In this document: in pieces, positions 1-6,526 of the stretch
How positions within the stretch are numbered: the stretch's first letter is position 1
Layout: each line of letters opens with the position of its first letter
Source: Desulfobacterales bacterium
GTDB taxonomy: Bacteria; Desulfobacterota; Desulfobacteria; Desulfobacterales; RPRI01
NCBI GenBank assembly: GCA_030689795.1
Contig: JAUYEO010000238.1
Location: forward strand, 1 to 14,036
DNA: 14,036 bases
Direction: 5' to 3'
Program-made: the position numbers and the translations under genes
The notes under the pieces: generated by a model
What the model was told of the DNA's origin: nothing
Seen by the model: the letters and a program-made list of their open reading frames with translations, nothing else
Databases searched by the model: none

Positions 1-94
1 TGCAAGGCGCACGAATCTTGAGGAATGCAGCGTACATATAAGTACGCTGCAATGACGAAAGATGAAGTGCAACACAGCAGAATGACTTTTTACG
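1..94. repeat. Intergenic palindrome plus shared 11-mer downstream of the TetR gene
   Basis: A perfect 9-bp inverted repeat, GCAGCGTAC (27-35) and GTACGCTGC (42-50), encloses a 6-nt loop. An 11-mer GACTTTTTACG (84-94) follows. Its reverse complement CGTAAAAAGTC occurs at 3171 and 6220, and the same orientation recurs at 6380. The TetR stop codon (90-92) lies inside the 11-mer. The hairpin sits where a terminator for the leftward genes would be, but no T-run follows it on the minus strand, so I read it as part of a dispersed repeat cut by the window edge rather than a classic intrinsic terminator. Confidence 0.6.
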
Positions 95-713
95 AAGCCT
101 TCAGTGTTGATATGAAATTATCAACGCTGTACTCAAACAGATCTTTGAATGTTTCTCCTTTTAAAATGGTGTTTTTTAATTTTTTAAAATGCGTCAGCCC
201 GTAAAGAGTAGCCCAGAAAAGAATCGAATGTCTTCTTGAGTCCACTTTTTTAAAAATCCGCGATTCTATGCCTTCTTTTATGTATTTTTCGACAATTGCG
301 ATAATAATATTGCCGTGTTTATCCACCTGGCCTTTTAAATCAGGGGTAAATATCTGATCGGGTGCGGATAAAAAATAGTTTATGATATCGAAATAATCCT
401 TATTATCTCTGGAAAATTTAAGATAGACCTGAGCCGCTGTCTTGAGTTTTTTCGCTGGATCAGTCTCGTTTCCACAGGCTTTTTCCAGTTTTAAATAGAG
501 CAGGTTGAGTCCTTCGACCTGAAGCGCCGCAAAGAGATCTTCCTTGCTTTTATAATAAAAATAGATTGTCGCAACGCCGATTTCAGCCTGTTTTGCGATC
601 TGGTTCATTGATGTCGCATTCAGCCCCTTGTCAAAGAGAAGCGCCCTGGCAGCATCGAGAATCTGCTTTCTTCGTTCTTCTTTTTCACGTTCTCTTCTTT
701 CTTTTAAGCTCAT
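90..713 (-). CDS. TetR/AcrR-family transcriptional repressor
   Basis: A 207-residue TetR-type regulator. The N-terminus is very rich in Arg, Lys and Glu (residues 1-17). It is followed by a helix-turn-helix region at about 17-62 with the family signature (ATSMNQIAKQAEIGVATIYFYYKSKEDLF), in which GVATIYFYYKSKEDL forms the recognition helix and the following turn. The rest is the helical ligand-binding and dimer domain, which is not recognisable as to effector. An in-frame ATG lies further upstream (788), but the start at 713 is preferred: a GAGGAA ribosome site sits just before it and the extension encodes no family sequence. It is the last gene of the leftward cluster, 210 bp after the SDR, with a repeat element in the gap. 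By position it most likely represses the SDR/lyase/MFS/SDR genes. The palindrome at 6088-6108 is a candidate binding site. The function in the cluster is inferred. Confidence 0.9.
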   Translation of the reverse strand: MSLKERREREKEERRKQILDAARALLFDKGLNATSMNQIAKQAEIGVATIYFYYKSKEDLFAALQVEGLNLLYLKLEKACGNETDPAKKLKTAAQVYLKFSRDNKDYFDIINYFLSAPDQIFTPDLKGQVDKHGNIIIAIVEKYIKEGIESRIFKKVDSRRHSILFWATLYGLTHFKKLKNTILKGETFKDLFEYSVDNFISTLKAS

Positions 714-798
714 GTAGGTTCCTCGCTGTTTCTTATCGGCGCCTCGCGCCCATGCGTGCAAATTGATGAACCAGGCACGGCAAAACAAAAACTTATCC

Positions 799-913
799 GA
801 CAGGATTTACAGGATTTAACGGATCAATTGCATCAGTCCGCTCCGGAAGCGCGGCCTGATATACACATCCGCTTCGCGGAGGGTAATATCATGTCAATCA
901 TGTTAATCCTGTC
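799..913. repeat. 115-bp inverted-repeat element between SDR and TetR genes
   Basis: The left arm starting GACAGGATTTAC (799-824) and the reverse complement of the right arm (888-913, starting GACAGGATTAAC) match at 20 of 26 positions, with the outer 9 bp identical. Inside lies a small hairpin, TCCGC (868-872) / GCGGA (876-880). No gene is encoded. The structure resembles a non-autonomous miniature element or a REP-like unit. It occupies the gap between two genes that are otherwise plausibly co-transcribed. Confidence 0.6.
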
Positions 914-923
914 TAAAAGTATT

Positions 924-1739
924 TTACTTTTCCAGCTCCGAACGAAACTGCCTCGTCATCATCTTTTCGTAAAAAATGGGCATGATGCGACTTACCCAGT
1001 ATCCGAGTTTTCCCATGAAAGTTAAAACAACCATGTTTTTCCGCTTAAGCGCCGCCATGTATATTTCGTTTGCGACAGCTTCAGGAGTGGTTTGCTTCCC
1101 GACTGTTGACTGAGGGCGTTTCGTAATGCTTCCGTCGGCGCCTAAAGCCCTTGTCTGAAGGTTTGTTTTTACAAATCCGGGGCAGACTATCATAACATGC
1201 GCTCCGGCATTTCTTATCTCCGTCCGGATTGTTGTGAATAATCCGTGGAGCGCGTGCTTGCTTGCGCAATAGCCGGATCTTCCGAGAAGCGGGGTGACAC
1301 CTGCGACACTTTCAATGACTATTATCATTCCCTTTCTTTCAACGATGCTTTCTATCGCGGTTTTTGTGCAATATAGTGAGCCGAAGAAATTGACATCCAT
1401 CACCTTTCTGTACACAGATGCACCGGTTTCCATGAAAGCGCCCCTCTGTGTTATTCCGGCGTTGTTTACCAGCACGTCTATGCCGCCGTATCGCATGATA
1501 AAAGCTTTAATTGCAAAGTCGCATTCTTCTTCTGCAGAGACATCGCATTTTACGGCAAAAGCCTCAGCTCCGGAACCTGTGAGGGAATGTTCCGTATCCT
1601 TTACGCCTTTTTCATCCGCATCCATCAGGCCTATTTTTGCGCCTTCATCTGCGAATTTCCGGCATATAGCCGCCCCGATACCGCTTGCAGCGCCGGTAAC
1701 AACGACCACTTTGTCCCTGAAAGTTTGAGGCTTTTGCAT
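924..1739 (-). CDS. Short-chain dehydrogenase/reductase (SDR), classical type
   Basis: A 271-residue NAD(P)-dependent oxidoreductase. The Rossmann dinucleotide motif TGAASGIG is at 15-22. An Asp ends the second strand (D40), which usually favours NAD(H). NNAG is at 92-95. The catalytic set is Ser144, Tyr157 and Lys161 (YCASK), with the PG motif at about 187-188. The C-terminal 60 residues are hydrophobic and basic and resemble the DHRS7-like group of SDRs, which can associate with membranes. No clear transmembrane helix is certain. The start at 1739 follows a GAAGGG ribosome site. It lies 87 bp downstream of the MFS gene on the same strand and precedes the TetR gene. The substrate is unknown. 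A hydroxyl/carbonyl oxidation or reduction in the same pathway as the ThDP enzyme is inferred from context. Confidence 0.92.
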   Translation of the reverse strand: MQKPQTFRDKVVVVTGAASGIGAAICRKFADEGAKIGLMDADEKGVKDTEHSLTGSGAEAFAVKCDVSAEEECDFAIKAFIMRYGGIDVLVNNAGITQRGAFMETGASVYRKVMDVNFFGSLYCTKTAIESIVERKGMIIVIESVAGVTPLLGRSGYCASKHALHGLFTTIRTEIRNAGAHVMIVCPGFVKTNLQTRALGADGSITKRPQSTVGKQTTPEAVANEIYMAALKRKNMVVLTFMGKLGYWVSRIMPIFYEKMMTRQFRSELEK

Positions 1740-1783
1740 AACAACCCTTCATCTTGGTCTGTTTATGGTAGTGGGTTTTTCAC

Positions 1784-1815
1784 TCGAATCCTCGAATCCT
1801 TGACCCCTCGGACCC
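1784..1815. repeat. Tandem array of a degenerate 8-bp unit (4 copies)
   Basis: Four consecutive octamers are TCGAATCC, TCGAATCC, TTGACCCC and TCGGACCC. The array ends 11 bp from the stop codon of the MFS gene. The same unit family recurs at 7695-7734, also just past the 3' end of a minus-strand gene. Confidence 0.75.
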
Positions 1816-1826
1816 TTTTATTACTA

Positions 1827-3125
1827 CTATTCGACCGTAATGGCTATTTTTTCCACTTTGGCGAGATCTTTTTCATAATAAAATGATCCTATGAAGAAAA
1901 GAACCCCGGCCACAAGAGAAGAGAGAGAAGCTACAGTAAGCGCCGTTTTGATATCATATTTGTCGGAAAGAGCTCCCACGAAGAGCGGACCAATCGAACT
2001 GCCGAGCAGGTTCTGAACAATAACACATAAACTGTAAGAGGTTGCCCTTAAACCGGGATGAACAACATCCTGTGTCACCGCTATTGCCGATGATGCAAAC
2101 GCGATTGCGCATACGCCTCCGAAAAGAAGAATATAATACTGTAAAGGACCTGCAAAGAAATAGAAGGCCGAGAAAAAGACCACCGAAGTCGTGACTGAAG
2201 AGATTGCGCTGAAAAGAAGCCTGGCATTTATTCTTTTTTTCATCCACATGTCTGCAAGATAACCTCCAAGGGGGGACCCTATAATTGCAAGAAGCATTAT
2301 GGAGCTGCCTTTAAGCGAAGCCTGCTGCATCGGCATGTTTTCAATCCTGTTGAAATAGGTCGGGAGCCAGCTTAACATTGCCGTTGTAAGAAAGGTATTT
2401 CCGGCAAAGGCAAAATAGGTAAAAATCAGTGAAGGAGTGCCGGTAAATTCTTTTATTATATCCTTTCTGCTCATTTTTAGCTGGTTCCCGGAGTCGCCCT
2501 TTTTCCCCTTCACGGACCTGACAAGATCGACCGTCTTATAATCTTTGGTAAAAAAGAAAAGAAAAGCTATTATAAGGCCGGGGATTGCAACTATTCCAAA
2601 AGCATGACGCCATCCGTATTTTACGGCAATAAAGCCTCCGAGAGCCACGCCGATCGCGCTTCCGATAGGAATTGACGCGTTCCATATTCCAACCATGATG
2701 GATCTCTTTTTCTCCGGGAAAAGAGCGGAAATCATCGCGGTCCCGCCCGGGGCATAGCCGGCTTCGCCGACTCCGATAGCCGTTCTTGCAGCAAAAAGCT
2801 GGGTGAAATTTTTTGTAAAGGCGCAGGCTATGGTGGCAATGCTCCATAATACAGCCATAACTCCTATGCTTTTTTTGCGGCTCCACCTGTCAACGAATAT
2901 TGAAACCGGAAATGAAAAAAGGAGTATTGACCAGTAAACTGCTGAAACGAGCATACCGCATTGAGTGTCTGAAAGCCCCCAGTCTGTTTTTAAAAAAGGG
3001 AACAGGGAGACAACCACCATCCTGTCGATGTAATCAAACATGTAGAGGAGAAACAGCAGTATGAAAACATAGTAGGAATGGCCTTTGGACAGTAAAAAAC
3101 CGTTTGGTACGCCGCTCTTTTTCAT
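1827..3125 (-). CDS. MFS transporter, spinster-like / anion-symporter-like
   Basis: A 432-residue inner-membrane transporter with about 12 hydrophobic segments in two halves, split by a charged cytoplasmic loop (about 193-220). Recognisable motifs are DYIDR at 31-35 in the first helix, the loop 2-3 motif DRWSRKKS at 79-86, and ARTAIGVGEAGYAPGG at 113-128. This pattern is typical of spinster-like and ACS-type MFS members, which move organic anions or small hydrophobic acids. A longer reading from 3194 is possible, but its first 23 codons run into a palindromic repeat. The ATG at 3125 has a strong GGGGGA site 8 nt before it and is preferred. It lies downstream of the ThDP enzyme gene, separated by the repeat-filled 170-bp gap, and 87 bp before the SDR. 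It probably imports the substrate of the cluster or exports its product. The substrate cannot be read from sequence. Confidence 0.92.
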   Translation of the reverse strand: MKKSGVPNGFLLSKGHSYYVFILLFLLYMFDYIDRMVVVSLFPFLKTDWGLSDTQCGMLVSAVYWSILLFSFPVSIFVDRWSRKKSIGVMAVLWSIATIACAFTKNFTQLFAARTAIGVGEAGYAPGGTAMISALFPEKKRSIMVGIWNASIPIGSAIGVALGGFIAVKYGWRHAFGIVAIPGLIIAFLFFFTKDYKTVDLVRSVKGKKGDSGNQLKMSRKDIIKEFTGTPSLIFTYFAFAGNTFLTTAMLSWLPTYFNRIENMPMQQASLKGSSIMLLAIIGSPLGGYLADMWMKKRINARLLFSAISSVTTSVVFFSAFYFFAGPLQYYILLFGGVCAIAFASSAIAVTQDVVHPGLRATSYSLCVIVQNLLGSSIGPLFVGALSDKYDIKTALTVASLSSLVAGVLFFIGSFYYEKDLAKVEKIAITVE

Positions 3126-3170
3126 GGTATTGTCCCCCGTATTAGATTTTTTGATGAAGTTTGACGGCCG

Positions 3171-3261
3171 CGTAAAAAGTCTCAAAGTCGTCACTCCCGT
3201 GAAAACGGGAGTCCAGAACTAATTGAAATGATCCGCCGCGGCGGACTTTCGCGGGAATGAC
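3171..3261. repeat. Palindromic intergenic repeat (GTCACTCCCG type) between the ThDP enzyme and MFS genes
   Basis: The 11-mer CGTAAAAAGTC (3171-3181) is followed by a perfect 8-bp stem, ACTCCCGT (3193-3200) / ACGGGAGT (3205-3212), with a GAAA tetraloop. A 14-bp self-complementary stretch, TCCGCCGCGGCGGA, lies at 3232-3245. An outer pair GTCACTCCCG (3190-3199) / CGGGAATGAC (3252-3261) has one mismatch. From memory, GTCATTCCCGCGAAAGCGGG-like repeats are dispersed in many bacterial genomes. It could fold in the transcript between the two genes and alter their relative expression. Confidence 0.7.
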
Positions 3262-3295
3262 ATAAAAGGGCAAATTCTGACATTTTAATAAGTCA

Positions 3296-4990
3296 TCAAG
3301 CCTTGTAACTTCCGAGATTAGCCAGCGCCGTGCTTCCCGGGCTTACGGTTGTCGGATCGGTCATGACATTGATACAGGTTGTTTCCCCTGAAGCAAAGGC
3401 TTCTTCAAGAGCAGGCCGGATATCTTCCGGTTTTTCCACATACATGCCTTTTCCGCCGAGAGCTTCAACCATTTTATGGTAGTTCACCTTTCCTATGAAT
3501 GTTCCGTTTTCGATTGCATGCCCCATCCTTATCTCCTGGCTGTGCCGTATCATGCCCCATCCGAGATCATTGCTGATAACAACGACAACGGGCAGGTTTT
3601 TCCGGATGGCCGTTTCAAATTCCATGAAATTGAATCCGATAGATCCGTCGCCTGTAATAAGGCAAACGCGTTTTTTCGGATTTAACAGTTTTGCGGCATT
3701 GGCATAGGGTATGCCGACTCCGAGGCATCCATAAAGGCCTGAGTCGAGATAGTGGCCCGGTTGCCGGATTGTTCTTGTCATTCCCATCCAGACCTGCGTA
3801 TCGCCGCCGTCGCCTACAACAATATCATCTTCTTTGTTCATGAAGTCATTGATTTCGCGCGCAAGCCTCAAGGGATGAATCGGGATGTTATTGCTTTCCC
3901 AGTTTGGTATTGAAGGCGCTTTCCCGTCTTTTTCGGCCTGTTTCAGCGTTGAAACCCATTCGCTGAAGCGGCTGACCAGGGACTTGCCGATTCCCTTTTC
4001 ATCAATGATCCTGTTTAATATGCCAAGAAGCGCTTTTATATCTCCCGCAATGCCAAGGTCTATTGAACGGTTTCTTCCGATTTCTTCGGGTTTTATGTCG
4101 ACCTGGACGATCTTTGCTTCCTTTGGAAAAAGATCCCCGAAGATATAATAGAGGCTTATGCGCGAGCCAAGGAATATGACAAGGTCTGTGCTGAAGTTTG
4201 CGAACAATGCCGCACCGGGCCTTATGGCAAGGGATGATTCAAAACAAAGGGGATGGGTATCGGGGATTGTCCCGCGTCCGAGAGCTGATGTAAATGCAGG
4301 TATGCCGGTTTTTTCAGTAAATTCAACAAGCTCTTTTCCGGCATCCGAATACCATGCGCCGCTTCCTGCAATAACAATCGGATTTTTTGAAGAGAGTATC
4401 ATTTCTATAACTTCAGCGGCATTTGTTGAATCAGCGGGTCTTGATTCAACAACGGTATTTGTCTTTTTAATCTGGGCCTCATCAACCGAAGCGTTTAAAA
4501 CGTCTACCGGCAATTCCAGATAAACAGGTCCGGGACGCCCGCTTATGGCGGTCCGGTAGGCAAGATCAATAAATTCGGGAATCCTGTTTGTCTTGTGACA
4601 GACAAGGGCTTTTTTCACCATGGGTTCGATTACGGGGAACTGGCGCATATCCTGAAGGTCGAGCTTTTCGATGCATTCGACACCGACACAACCTGAGATC
4701 AGAACAAGAGGGGAATTTGCCATGTTCGCATTTGCTATTGCGGATAAGGCATTAGTAAAACCCGGGCCTGCCGTAACCATCGCAATCCCCGGCTTTCTTG
4801 TCAGTCTTCCCCATGCTTCAGCCATGAACACTGCTGCCTGTTCGTGTCTTGTGTCGAAGAGCTTGACCGGTGAATTTTCGAGATACTGATATATGGGGGT
4901 TATATGTCCGCCGCTTAAGGTGAAAATATATTCGATCTTCTTTTCAATAAGCGCTTCCGCCGCAAGTTGTCCGCCTGTCACTGTTGCCAT
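3296..4990 (-). CDS. Thiamine-diphosphate enzyme, acetolactate synthase / 2-hydroxyacyl-CoA lyase superfamily
   Basis: A 564-residue ThDP enzyme with the usual three-domain plan: an N-terminal Pyr domain (about 1-165) with the activating Glu50 in RHEQAAVFMAEAWGR, a central domain (about 190-325), and a C-terminal PP domain (about 375-545). The PP domain carries the Mg/ThDP motif GDGS (447-450), closing at about N474-D475. Substrates are cleaved or joined next to a carbonyl through a ThDP-bound intermediate. The spacing of LDLQDM (111-115 region) and the SNDLGWG ending resemble the 2-hydroxyacyl-CoA lyase/ILVBL branch more than anabolic acetolactate synthase. No regulatory small subunit and no ilvC gene is nearby, which argues against branched-chain amino acid synthesis. 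The start has an AGGGAG site. The gene is flanked by an SDR and an MFS gene. Acyloin formation or cleavage, or 2-hydroxyacyl-CoA cleavage, are both possible. The exact reaction is not determined. Confidence 0.9.
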   Translation of the reverse strand: MATVTGGQLAAEALIEKKIEYIFTLSGGHITPIYQYLENSPVKLFDTRHEQAAVFMAEAWGRLTRKPGIAMVTAGPGFTNALSAIANANMANSPLVLISGCVGVECIEKLDLQDMRQFPVIEPMVKKALVCHKTNRIPEFIDLAYRTAISGRPGPVYLELPVDVLNASVDEAQIKKTNTVVESRPADSTNAAEVIEMILSSKNPIVIAGSGAWYSDAGKELVEFTEKTGIPAFTSALGRGTIPDTHPLCFESSLAIRPGAALFANFSTDLVIFLGSRISLYYIFGDLFPKEAKIVQVDIKPEEIGRNRSIDLGIAGDIKALLGILNRIIDEKGIGKSLVSRFSEWVSTLKQAEKDGKAPSIPNWESNNIPIHPLRLAREINDFMNKEDDIVVGDGGDTQVWMGMTRTIRQPGHYLDSGLYGCLGVGIPYANAAKLLNPKKRVCLITGDGSIGFNFMEFETAIRKNLPVVVVISNDLGWGMIRHSQEIRMGHAIENGTFIGKVNYHKMVEALGGKGMYVEKPEDIRPALEEAFASGETTCINVMTDPTTVSPGSTALANLGSYKA

Positions 4991-5082
4991 TCGATTCTCC
5001 CTCTTTATATTAAATAAGCGATTAAAGTATTAATATCCCAACAGAGCTTTTGATTGAAATCTTCTTACTTTCCGATACATTT

Positions 5083-5230
5083 TATGAGACCTTTGAAGAA
5101 CATCCAATTTTGACCAAGTACAAGGAAGGCGATAATTTTAACCGCAGGAATACACGGAGTATTTCGAGGATTAAAATTTGAGCCTGACACAGTAATCGGG
5201 CAAAAGAGGATGTTATGCAAGGGTCTCATA
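5083..5230. repeat. 148-bp near-palindromic element between SDR and ThDP enzyme genes
   Basis: The ends are TATGAGACC (5083-5091) and GGTCTCATA (5222-5230), exact reverse complements. Reading inward, the arms continue to match in blocks: AACATCC on both arms, then TTTTG. The midpoint (5156) falls within the dyad AATACACGGAGTATT (5149-5163). The right end abuts the SDR stop codon at 5231. The whole spacer element can therefore fold as one long imperfect hairpin. No ORF is encoded. I recall similar ~150-bp spacers from Desulfobacterota genomes, but that is memory, not a search. Confidence 0.75.
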
Positions 5231-6067
5231 TTATAATTCCATGAGTTGCCCGCCCGTTATATTGATTGCCTGGCCTGTAATATAAGATGATGCGCTTGAA
5301 GCAAGAAAAGCCACCAGATTTCCAACCTCTTCAGGACTTCCTATGCGTCCTAACGGTATGGTTTTGCACATCTCTTTTTCGCGCTCTTCGATTGTGGAGG
5401 CAAAAAACTGTGCTTCAAGCCCGAAACGCCATTTTTCAAGGTCTGTCATTATCTGTCCCGGACATATCGCATTTATCCTTATTCCGGCTCCGGCAAGCTC
5501 TTTAGCCATGACCTTTGTAAGCATTATCACTCCTGCTTTTGCAACAGCATAGGCTCCGTTGAAAATCGGCGGCACTTTTGCGGCTCTCGATGAGGTGTTT
5601 ATAATGCTCGCCTGCCTTCCGAACATCATCGGCAGAACGGCTCTTGTGACCCTGAAAACGCTGTGAAGATTTACATCTATGGTTTTCATCCAGGCATCCT
5701 CATCATATGTATGAACCGCATTCGGCACTCCGAAAGAAGCTCCGGCATTATTGCAGAGGATGTCGATGTTGCTGAAACATTCTTTAACGGAGGAGACCAT
5801 ATTCAGGATTGATTCTTTGTCTGTTACATCAAGATTGACGGACATGGCACTGACGGCGAATTCTTCTTTAAGGCTTTTTACTATTTCCGCCATCTCCTCC
5901 GGTGTTCCCGTCTTGACCGGATCACCCGGTGAGGCTGGTTTGCCGAGATCTGCAATGATGACATTGCATCCTGATTCGGCCAGTTTTTTAGCAATGGCGT
6001 ATCCAATGCCGGTTCTTTTCCCGGCGCCTGTGACAAGAGCGGTTTTTCCTTTCAAATCATTATACAT
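5231..6067 (-). CDS. Short-chain dehydrogenase/reductase with extended glycine motif
   Basis: A 278-residue classical SDR. The cofactor loop is TGAGKRTGIG (13-22), two residues longer than the standard TGxxxGIG, as in some sugar-alcohol-type SDRs. D40 at the end of the second strand suggests NAD(H). A Pro/Gly-rich insertion follows (about 41-57). NNAG is at 106-109, with catalytic Ser159, Tyr173 (YAVAK) and Lys177. The PG motif is at 203-204, and the C-terminus has the family ending ITGQAINITGG (263-273). The strong ribosome site GGAGGA lies 6 nt before the ATG. It is the first gene of the leftward cluster, preceded by a promoter-like pair and a palindrome. A 240-bp gap containing the 148-bp palindrome separates it from the ThDP enzyme gene. 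It is likely to oxidise or reduce the substrate or product of that enzyme. The substrate is unknown. Confidence 0.93.
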   Translation of the reverse strand: MYNDLKGKTALVTGAGKRTGIGYAIAKKLAESGCNVIIADLGKPASPGDPVKTGTPEEMAEIVKSLKEEFAVSAMSVNLDVTDKESILNMVSSVKECFSNIDILCNNAGASFGVPNAVHTYDEDAWMKTIDVNLHSVFRVTRAVLPMMFGRQASIINTSSRAAKVPPIFNGAYAVAKAGVIMLTKVMAKELAGAGIRINAICPGQIMTDLEKWRFGLEAQFFASTIEEREKEMCKTIPLGRIGSPEEVGNLVAFLASSASSYITGQAINITGGQLMEL

Positions 6068-6087
6068 TTGTTCCTCCGGAAATGAAG

Positions 6088-6108
6088 TTGTCGAATATCA
6101 TTCGATAA
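6088..6108. promoter_or_regulatory. Candidate TetR operator
   Basis: A perfect inverted repeat, TCGAAT (6091-6096) / ATTCGA (6100-6105), sits around a 3-nt centre. It extends to 9-nt arms with one mismatch (TTG/TAA flanks). It lies just downstream of the leftward -10-like hexamer and upstream of the SDR ribosome site, so it would overlap the start of transcription. Length and symmetry suit a TetR-family dimer. Assignment to the TetR encoded at 90-713 is inference. Confidence 0.5.
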
Positions 6109-6112
6109 ATAA

Positions 6113-6141
6113 ACATTAATTGATTTCAGAAAGGTCGTCAA
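6113..6141 (-). promoter_or_regulatory. Possible sigma70 promoter for the leftward cluster
   Basis: On the minus strand, TTGACG (6141-6136) is separated by 17 nt from TAATGT (6118-6113). The -35 is good and the -10 is mediocre. Transcription would begin near 6106, inside the palindrome. Confidence 0.4.
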
Positions 6142-6219
6142 CAAAAAATTAACAGCTTTTTCTCCTTCGTGACCTACGTGGTGGAAATTATACTTTTTAA
6201 GAGTCCATCATGGTGGTTT

Positions 6220-6390
6220 CGTAAAAAGTCATATGCTCTCTTAATGAGCTTTTTGGGGATTTTTAAATGACTTCGCTAAATCACAAGAACTCGGGCTAAC
6301 GCCCTCAAACAGCTTGTGATTGTTAACGCTCAGTTCTTTAAAAATCTATTTCCCAAAAATCTCAAATCCGTTCACATATGACTTTTTACG
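6220..6390. repeat. 171-bp nested inverted-repeat (hairpin) element
   Basis: Three nested exact inverted pairs are present: CGTAAAAAGTCATATG (6220-6235) with CATATGACTTTTTACG (6375-6390), GATTTTTAAA (6258-6267) with TTTAAAAATC (6337-6346), and AATCACAAG (6279-6287) with CTTGTGATT (6313-6321). The apex is GGGC-TAAC-GCCC (6293-6304). The outermost 11 bp recur at 84 and 3171. There is no protein coding. It is consistent with a non-autonomous miniature transposable element or a structured repeat. Confidence 0.75.
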
Positions 6391-6452
6391 AGAGCATCAA
6401 AACTATCGCTATTCACTACGGTCGAAGATTCCCCGTAGCGGCTCGACTGAGC

Positions 6453-6481
6453 TTGCCAAAGTCCCGCCGTTCCGATAATAA
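6453..6481 (+). promoter_or_regulatory. Possible sigma70 promoter of the universal stress gene
   Basis: TTGCCA (6453-6458), a 17-nt spacer, then TAATAA (6476-6481). It lies 45 bp before the start codon at 6527, outside the hairpin element. Confidence 0.4.
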
Positions 6482-6526
6482 TGTTGCTTCGATATTATTA
6501 AAATTTTACAGGAAAGGAAAACATGT

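Larger units (their letters stand above)
6068..6526. other. 459-bp spacer: two outward promoters, an operator-like palindrome and a 171-bp hairpin element
   Basis: This is the largest gene-free stretch. From left to right it holds the SDR ribosome site, the palindrome 6088-6108, and a leftward promoter-like pair (6113-6141). The nested hairpin element 6220-6390 follows, then a short inverted pair CTACGG (6416-6421) / CCGTAG (6433-6438), and a rightward promoter-like pair (6453-6481) before the universal stress gene. I see no coding sequence or RNA gene in it. Confidence 0.7.

Noticed and set aside
27..50. Intrinsic terminator for the leftward cluster
   Set aside because: The 9-bp stem is good, but the minus strand shows no T-run after it and the loop side is AT-rich. 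It is kept as a repeat instead.
1294..1728. 144-codon plus-strand open frame opposite the first SDR
   Set aside because: It is antisense to the SDR catalytic region, with all SDR motifs on the other strand.
3126..3194. 23-codon N-terminal extension of the MFS transporter
   Set aside because: It is encoded by the palindromic repeat and shared 11-mer. The internal ATG at 3125 has a strong ribosome site and matches the expected transporter N-terminus.
3296..4990. Anabolic acetolactate synthase (ilvB) identity for the ThDP enzyme
   Set aside because: There is no small regulatory subunit or other branched-chain synthesis gene beside it. Its neighbours are SDRs, a transporter and a TetR, and motif spacing looks closer to the hydroxyacyl-CoA lyase branch.
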